Assembly: GCA_030628805.1 (NCBI GenBank)
Contig: DAOVQG010000213.1
Location: forward strand, 1 to 8,202
DNA: 8,202 bases
Direction: 5' to 3'
DNA from: JAGMDK01 sp023128695
GTDB lineage: Bacteria > Planctomycetota > Phycisphaerae > UBA1845 > Fen-1342
This document shows, piece by piece, positions 5,860 through 8,202 of this stretch. The position numbers were made by a program, and so were the translations under genes. The stretch's first letter is position 1. Every line of letters starts with the position of its first letter. Below the pieces are notes generated by a model. It was not told the origin of the DNA. It was given only the letters and a program-made list of their open reading frames with translations, and searched no databases.

Positions 5860-5887
5860 ATGTAGCGGCCGGGCCCCGTACCGGCCG
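5860..5887. repeat. 28-bp palindromic repeat, copy 3, inverted
   Basis: Reads as the reverse complement of copies 1 and 2 with 26 of 28 identical. The two changes lie at the inner end of the stem and in the loop. Confidence 0.8.
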
Positions 5888-5976
5888 TGGGAACGTGGGA
5901 ACGTGGGAACGTGACAAGGTGATAAGGTGATAAGGTGACAAGGTCTAGTTTCTAGTCTCTAGTCTCTAGTTTCTAG
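5887..5976. repeat. Compound octamer-heptamer tandem array
   Basis: Seven 8-bp units come first: GTGGGAAC three times (5887-5910), then GTGACAAG, GTGATAAG, GTGATAAG, GTGACAAG (5911-5942). The period then drops to 7: TCTAGTT, TCTAGTC, TCTAGTC, TCTAGTT and a final tctag (5944-5976). Both blocks show mirror-like order of variants (C-T-T-C and T-C-C-T). No protein-coding sense is apparent. Confidence 0.85.
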
Positions 5977-6010
5977 ATGTACCGGTCGTCGTGAGCCTTG
6001 TTCCGTAGCA

Positions 6011-6152
6011 GCGCTAGGCCCGGCATTTATGCCGGGTAAACGAGCTTATTCCCCCTCCTTTCCTCCGCCGCCTCCGCCGCCTTCGGCGGAGGAGGAAAGG
6101 AGGGGATTCTGACTTCGACCTTTCAACCCGGCATAAATGCCGGGCCTAGCGC
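6011..6152. repeat. Nested inverted-repeat element, 142 bp, MITE-like
   Basis: The outer arms 6011-6037 and 6126-6152 are perfectly complementary over 27 bases, and each arm is itself almost a palindrome (cccggcat-tt-atgccggg). Inside them lies a second perfect pair of 15 bases (6052-6066 with 6091-6105, pyrimidine/purine-rich) and inside that tccgccg/cggcgga (6073-6079 with 6084-6090). It can fold as one long hairpin with two internal loops. It ends six bases from the tadA stop and could also act in termination from either side. No target-site duplication is evident to me. Confidence 0.85.
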
Positions 6153-6158
6153 GCGGCC

Positions 6159-6641
6159 TTACTTTTCCCCCAACGCCCGGCGGTGTTGGAAGAAGTCGCG
6201 CAGCAGTTCCGCCGCCGGGCCGGCCAGCACGCCGGCGATGGTCTCGACCTGATGATTGAGCCGTGGGTCCTGGGTGATCTCGAACAATGAGCCGCACGCG
6301 CCCGCCTTGGGGTCCGTGGCGGCGTAGACCAGCCGCGGCATCCGGGCCAGAACCAGCGCTCCGGCACACATCGCGCACGGCTCCAGCGTGGCGTACAGCG
6401 TGCAGTTCTCCAGCCGCCACTGGCCCAAATACTCGGCCGCCGCCGTCAGGGCGATCATCTCGGCGTGGGCGGTCGGGTCGTGCAGTTTCTCGCGCTGATT
6501 GTAGCCGCGACCGATGACGCGGCCCTCATGGACGACCAGAGCCCCGACCGGCACGTCCTCCGCCGCCAAGGCTTTGCGAGCCAGTTCGAGGGCATCTTGC
6601 ATGTATCGCCGATCGATTTCGTCCTGGTGCAATCCGAGCAT
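6159..6641 (-). CDS. tadA: tRNA-specific adenosine deaminase
   Basis: It deaminates adenosine 34 of tRNA-Arg(ACG) to inosine, allowing wobble reading of arginine codons; a zinc enzyme of the cytidine-deaminase fold. The 160-residue product shows the zinc and catalytic set HAE (H59, E61) and PCAMC (C89, C92). The TadA-type segment DPKAGACGSLF (110-120) separates it from guanine or cytosine deaminases, and the downstream N129-H130 in RLNH fits the family. The start ATG 6641 is used, but ATG 6602 (residue 14) would also leave the fold, which begins near RYMQDAL, almost complete. It is convergent with proC, and upstream it is divergent from the exosortase gene, with a palindrome between them. Confidence 0.96.
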   Translation of the reverse strand: MLGLHQDEIDRRYMQDALELARKALAAEDVPVGALVVHEGRVIGRGYNQREKLHDPTAHAEMIALTAAAEYLGQWRLENCTLYATLEPCAMCAGALVLARMPRLVYAATDPKAGACGSLFEITQDPRLNHQVETIAGVLAGPAAELLRDFFQHRRALGEK

Positions 6642-6676
6642 GTTTTCACCGCTTGGCCTGTCATAAACCTCGGAGT

Positions 6677-6682
6677 ATTATG
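6677..6682 (-). promoter_or_regulatory. Possible -10 box of tadA
   Basis: The minus strand reads CATAAT 36 bases before the start codon, in an otherwise GC-rich gap. No clear -35 hexamer lies at the right distance, so support is weak. Confidence 0.25.
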
Positions 6683-6703
6683 CGCGCTGCGGAGAACAAA
6701 GCA

Positions 6704-6717
6704 CCTGTGCGCACAGG
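6704..6717. promoter_or_regulatory. 14-bp perfect palindrome, operator-like
   Basis: cctgtgc-gcacagg is perfectly symmetrical with no loop, which is the form of a dimeric repressor site rather than an RNA hairpin. It lies in the divergent tadA/exosortase gap, about where the -35 region of tadA would be if the -10 at 6677 is right. Confidence 0.4.
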
Positions 6718-6733
6718 CTTAAAAAGCGTACCA

Positions 6734-6762
6734 GAAGAACCGCGGGCCTGAAGCCCGCGCGG
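6734..6762. repeat. Hairpin repeat of the gccgcggg family
   Basis: cgcgggc (6741-6747), loop ctgaa, cgcgggc complement gcccgcg (6753-6759). The lead gaagaaccgcgggc differs at one base from the copies at 682 and 5796. It lies 50 bases before the exosortase start. Confidence 0.65.
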
Positions 6763-6811
6763 CCGTTATCATCGGAGTGCGGCCGGTGTGAGCGGGTGTG
6801 GGGTGTGGGCG

Positions 6812-7492
6812 ATGGGCAAACGACGCGGCAAGACCAAAAAGCACAAGCCAGCCAAACGGCTTCCCGCCGGTGCCGGCGGAACACAGGCCGGGATCGGGAC
6901 GCGGATTGCCCGCCGTGAAGAGAGAGAGCAAGGCAAGTGGTCTGGGGCCCGCTCCTGGATCGCGGCCAAGCTGCCGATCCTGCGCTTCGTGCTCATCTTC
7001 GGCGTGCTGATGGGGCTGTTCTACGCCGTCTTCTATAGAGCCCTCACGCCGGACAGTGCCGGGGCCGGCGCTCTCACTTGGCAGCTCGACGCGTACGCGT
7101 GGGCCGCCGGCGCGGTGCTCGAGCTTTTTGGAGAAGAAATCACCGTTACGGGCCAGGTGATCCGCTCGCCGGTGTTCTCGTTACGGATCGTCCGCGGGTG
7201 CGATGCGATGGAGGTCACGGCGTTGTTTGTCTGCGCCGCCCTCGCGTTGCCGGTGCCCGCCTGGAGACGACTGGCGGGCGCCGCGGGCGGCATCCTGGCC
7301 CTGGCGATCATCAACCTGGTTCGCATCGTCAGCCTGTACTACGTCGGCGTCCATTGCTCCCACGACACATTTGACACGATGCACTTCGGCGTCTGGCAGG
7401 CGCTGATCGTCGTCTCGGCCATCCTGCTCTGGGTGACGTGGGCGTGGTGGGCGACGCGCAGTTGGAAGGTGCCGGCCCATGTTCCCGCTTAA
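6812..7492 (+). CDS. xrtH: Exosortase H-type membrane transpeptidase/protease
   Basis: Exosortases are multi-pass membrane cysteine enzymes that cut exported proteins at a short C-terminal sorting tail. In the exosortase H subgroup the tail is of the IPTL-CTERM type. The 226 residues have a basic cytoplasmic start (1-50, many Lys/Arg), then membrane helices near 55-77, 128-148, 154-178 and 193-213. The proposed catalytic triad is present: C130 in RGCDAMEV, R171 in INLVRIVSLYYVG and H191 in MHFGVWQALIV. The short length, the VTGQVIRSP segment before the Cys and the WQALIV after the His all fit XrtH rather than the longer exosortases. ATG 6812 is chosen over GTG 6788; the extra eight residues would not change the protein. 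The next gene overlaps by 14 bases. No substrate with a sorting tail is in the window. Confidence 0.88.
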   Translation: MGKRRGKTKKHKPAKRLPAGAGGTQAGIGTRIARREEREQGKWSGARSWIAAKLPILRFVLIFGVLMGLFYAVFYRALTPDSAGAGALTWQLDAYAWAAGAVLELFGEEITVTGQVIRSPVFSLRIVRGCDAMEVTALFVCAALALPVPAWRRLAGAAGGILALAIINLVRIVSLYYVGVHCSHDTFDTMHFGVWQALIVVSAILLWVTWAWWATRSWKVPAHVPA

Positions 7493-8202
7493 ACGCATGT
7501 TGCTCCTGTGCTTCTTGTTATTGCTGACTTTCGGGGTCTTGATGGCGGCCTGGCCGCTGCTGAGCAACGCCTACACGGCCGTGTTTCACGCCGGCGGGAA
7601 TCTCGTGTTCGGGTCGTTCGGTTCTGAAGGGCAGGTGCGCTTCGAGCGGATGCCGGCCGACAAACCGAGCTCCCGCACGGACACGCAAATGGTGCTGCGG
7701 AATCGAACCACTCGTTTCGAGAGCGTACACAATACCTCGGTCCGGTATTTGGGCTATGTGCCGACGATCGTCATCATCACGCTGGTTCTCAACACGCCGA
7801 TTCCCTGGCGTCGGCGTTGGCTGGCGCTCCTATTGGGATTCCTGCTGGTTCAAGGCTTTGTCGCGATCCGGATTGTGCTGCTGCTGTTGCACCACTTCAG
7901 CGCAGACAACGAAGTGGCCCAGTATTCCTTCAATCTATTCTGGAAGGGCGTCCTGACGCAAACCTGCGGAGCCCTGGTCGGCGCCCCACCCAGCGCCTAC
8001 GTCGTGCCGATCCTCATCTGGATCGCCGTTGCCTTTCGGCGTGGCGATCTGGTGCAATGGATGAACTCGACCTCAAAGCTGGCCCCGGCGGAGGCTTTTG
8101 GAACGGAGGAACCCCCTTGCATTTGTTATCACTGCCGGCATGAGAACGAACCCGGCGCGACCTTCTGTGCCCGCTGTGGTAGCAAGCTGCCGCGCGACGA
8201 TG
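7479..8202 (+). CDS. Exosortase-partner membrane protein with C-terminal zinc ribbon (cut by window end)
   Basis: The frame opens at ATG 7479, 14 bases inside the end of the exosortase gene, and is still open at 8202 (241 residues seen). It has an N-terminal signal-anchor helix (about 7-29), an extracytoplasmic polar segment (30-90) with GGNLVFGSFG and many Arg, then membrane helices near 92-108, 114-137 and 172-186. A cytoplasmic tail follows with C216-x2-C219 and C230-x2-C233 in the form CYHC...FCARCGSKL, a standard zinc ribbon. Overlap with xrtH implies coupled translation and a shared role; it fits the exosortase H-associated membrane proteins known next to such enzymes. That family link is from context and general pattern, not from a motif I can name. 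The zinc-ribbon tail is unusual for such a partner. Whether the protein ends soon after 8202 cannot be seen. Confidence 0.78.
   Translation, partial: MFPLKRMLLLCFLLLLTFGVLMAAWPLLSNAYTAVFHAGGNLVFGSFGSEGQVRFERMPADKPSSRTDTQMVLRNRTTRFESVHNTSVRYLGYVPTIVIITLVLNTPIPWRRRWLALLLGFLLVQGFVAIRIVLLLLHHFSADNEVAQYSFNLFWKGVLTQTCGALVGAPPSAYVVPILIWIAVAFRRGDLVQWMNSTSKLAPAEAFGTEEPPCICYHCRHENEPGATFCARCGSKLPRDD

Larger units (their letters stand above)
5770..6158. other. Repeat-only region between proC and tadA
   Basis: The 390 bases between the converging ends of proC and tadA have no credible gene. Nearly all of it is accounted for by a mosaic of repeat pieces (5796-5831), an inverted copy of the 28-bp palindrome (5860-5887), tandem arrays (5887-5976) and a nested inverted repeat (6011-6152). 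Confidence 0.7.

Noticed and set aside
5887..5976. CRISPR array
   Set aside because: Units are 7-8 bases and directly adjacent, without spacers.
6011..6152. Insertion sequence with transposase
   Set aside because: The space between the arms is 88 bases and cannot encode a transposase; at most it is a non-autonomous element.

Overview
The window is GC-rich, gene-dense bacterial DNA cut up by many short palindromic and heptamer/octamer repeats. An exosortase H-type enzyme, an NtrC-class regulator beside flagellar genes, weak ribosome binding sites and GC-rich hairpin repeats all fit a planctomycete-like bacterium. That assignment is inference from style and gene content; no rRNA or other marker gene is present.

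Minus strand, about 267-2990, in transcription order: a remnant of a membrane protein (2990-2792), flgN (2755-2339), a remnant of a histidine kinase (2342-2237), a complete sigma-54-dependent NtrC-family response regulator (2221-821), and a remnant of fliP (650 to about 327, running into a heptamer repeat). This looks like a flagellar regulation and export operon. Its most striking property is that three of the five genes keep recognisable ends while the centre is gone. FliP has its signal peptide and first hydrophobic lead-in joined in frame to its conserved C-terminus. The kinase is reduced to a start overlapping the flgN stop plus the last strand of its ATPase domain. The membrane protein has an intact N-terminus and what looks like its own C-terminal tail in another frame. 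Either the flagellar system is decaying by internal deletion, or the assembly has collapsed. The two complete genes, flgN and the regulator, have lost their obvious partners.

Plus strand, 3384-4754: a diguanylate cyclase (degenerate receiver, GAF, GGDEF with an intact inhibitory site) behind a possible extended -10 promoter. Plus strand, 4951-5769: proC, pyrroline-5-carboxylate reductase, with a TTG start fixed by a good Shine-Dalgarno. Minus strand, 6641-6159: tadA, the tRNA adenosine deaminase. Plus strand, 6812-7492 and 7479 to the end: an exosortase H-type protein-sorting protease and an overlapping membrane protein with a zinc ribbon at its tail, probably a functional pair. No sorting substrate is visible here.

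The intergenic spaces are almost wholly repeats: a 28-bp palindrome family (733, 4797, inverted at 5860, diverged at 768), GAAGAGCCGCGGGC-type hairpins (682, 5796, 6734), a 29-bp inverted repeat (3181-3255), a nested 142-bp inverted-repeat element (6011-6152), and short tandem arrays (278-325, 4761-4786, 5887-5976). No tRNA, rRNA, CRISPR array or transposase gene was found.
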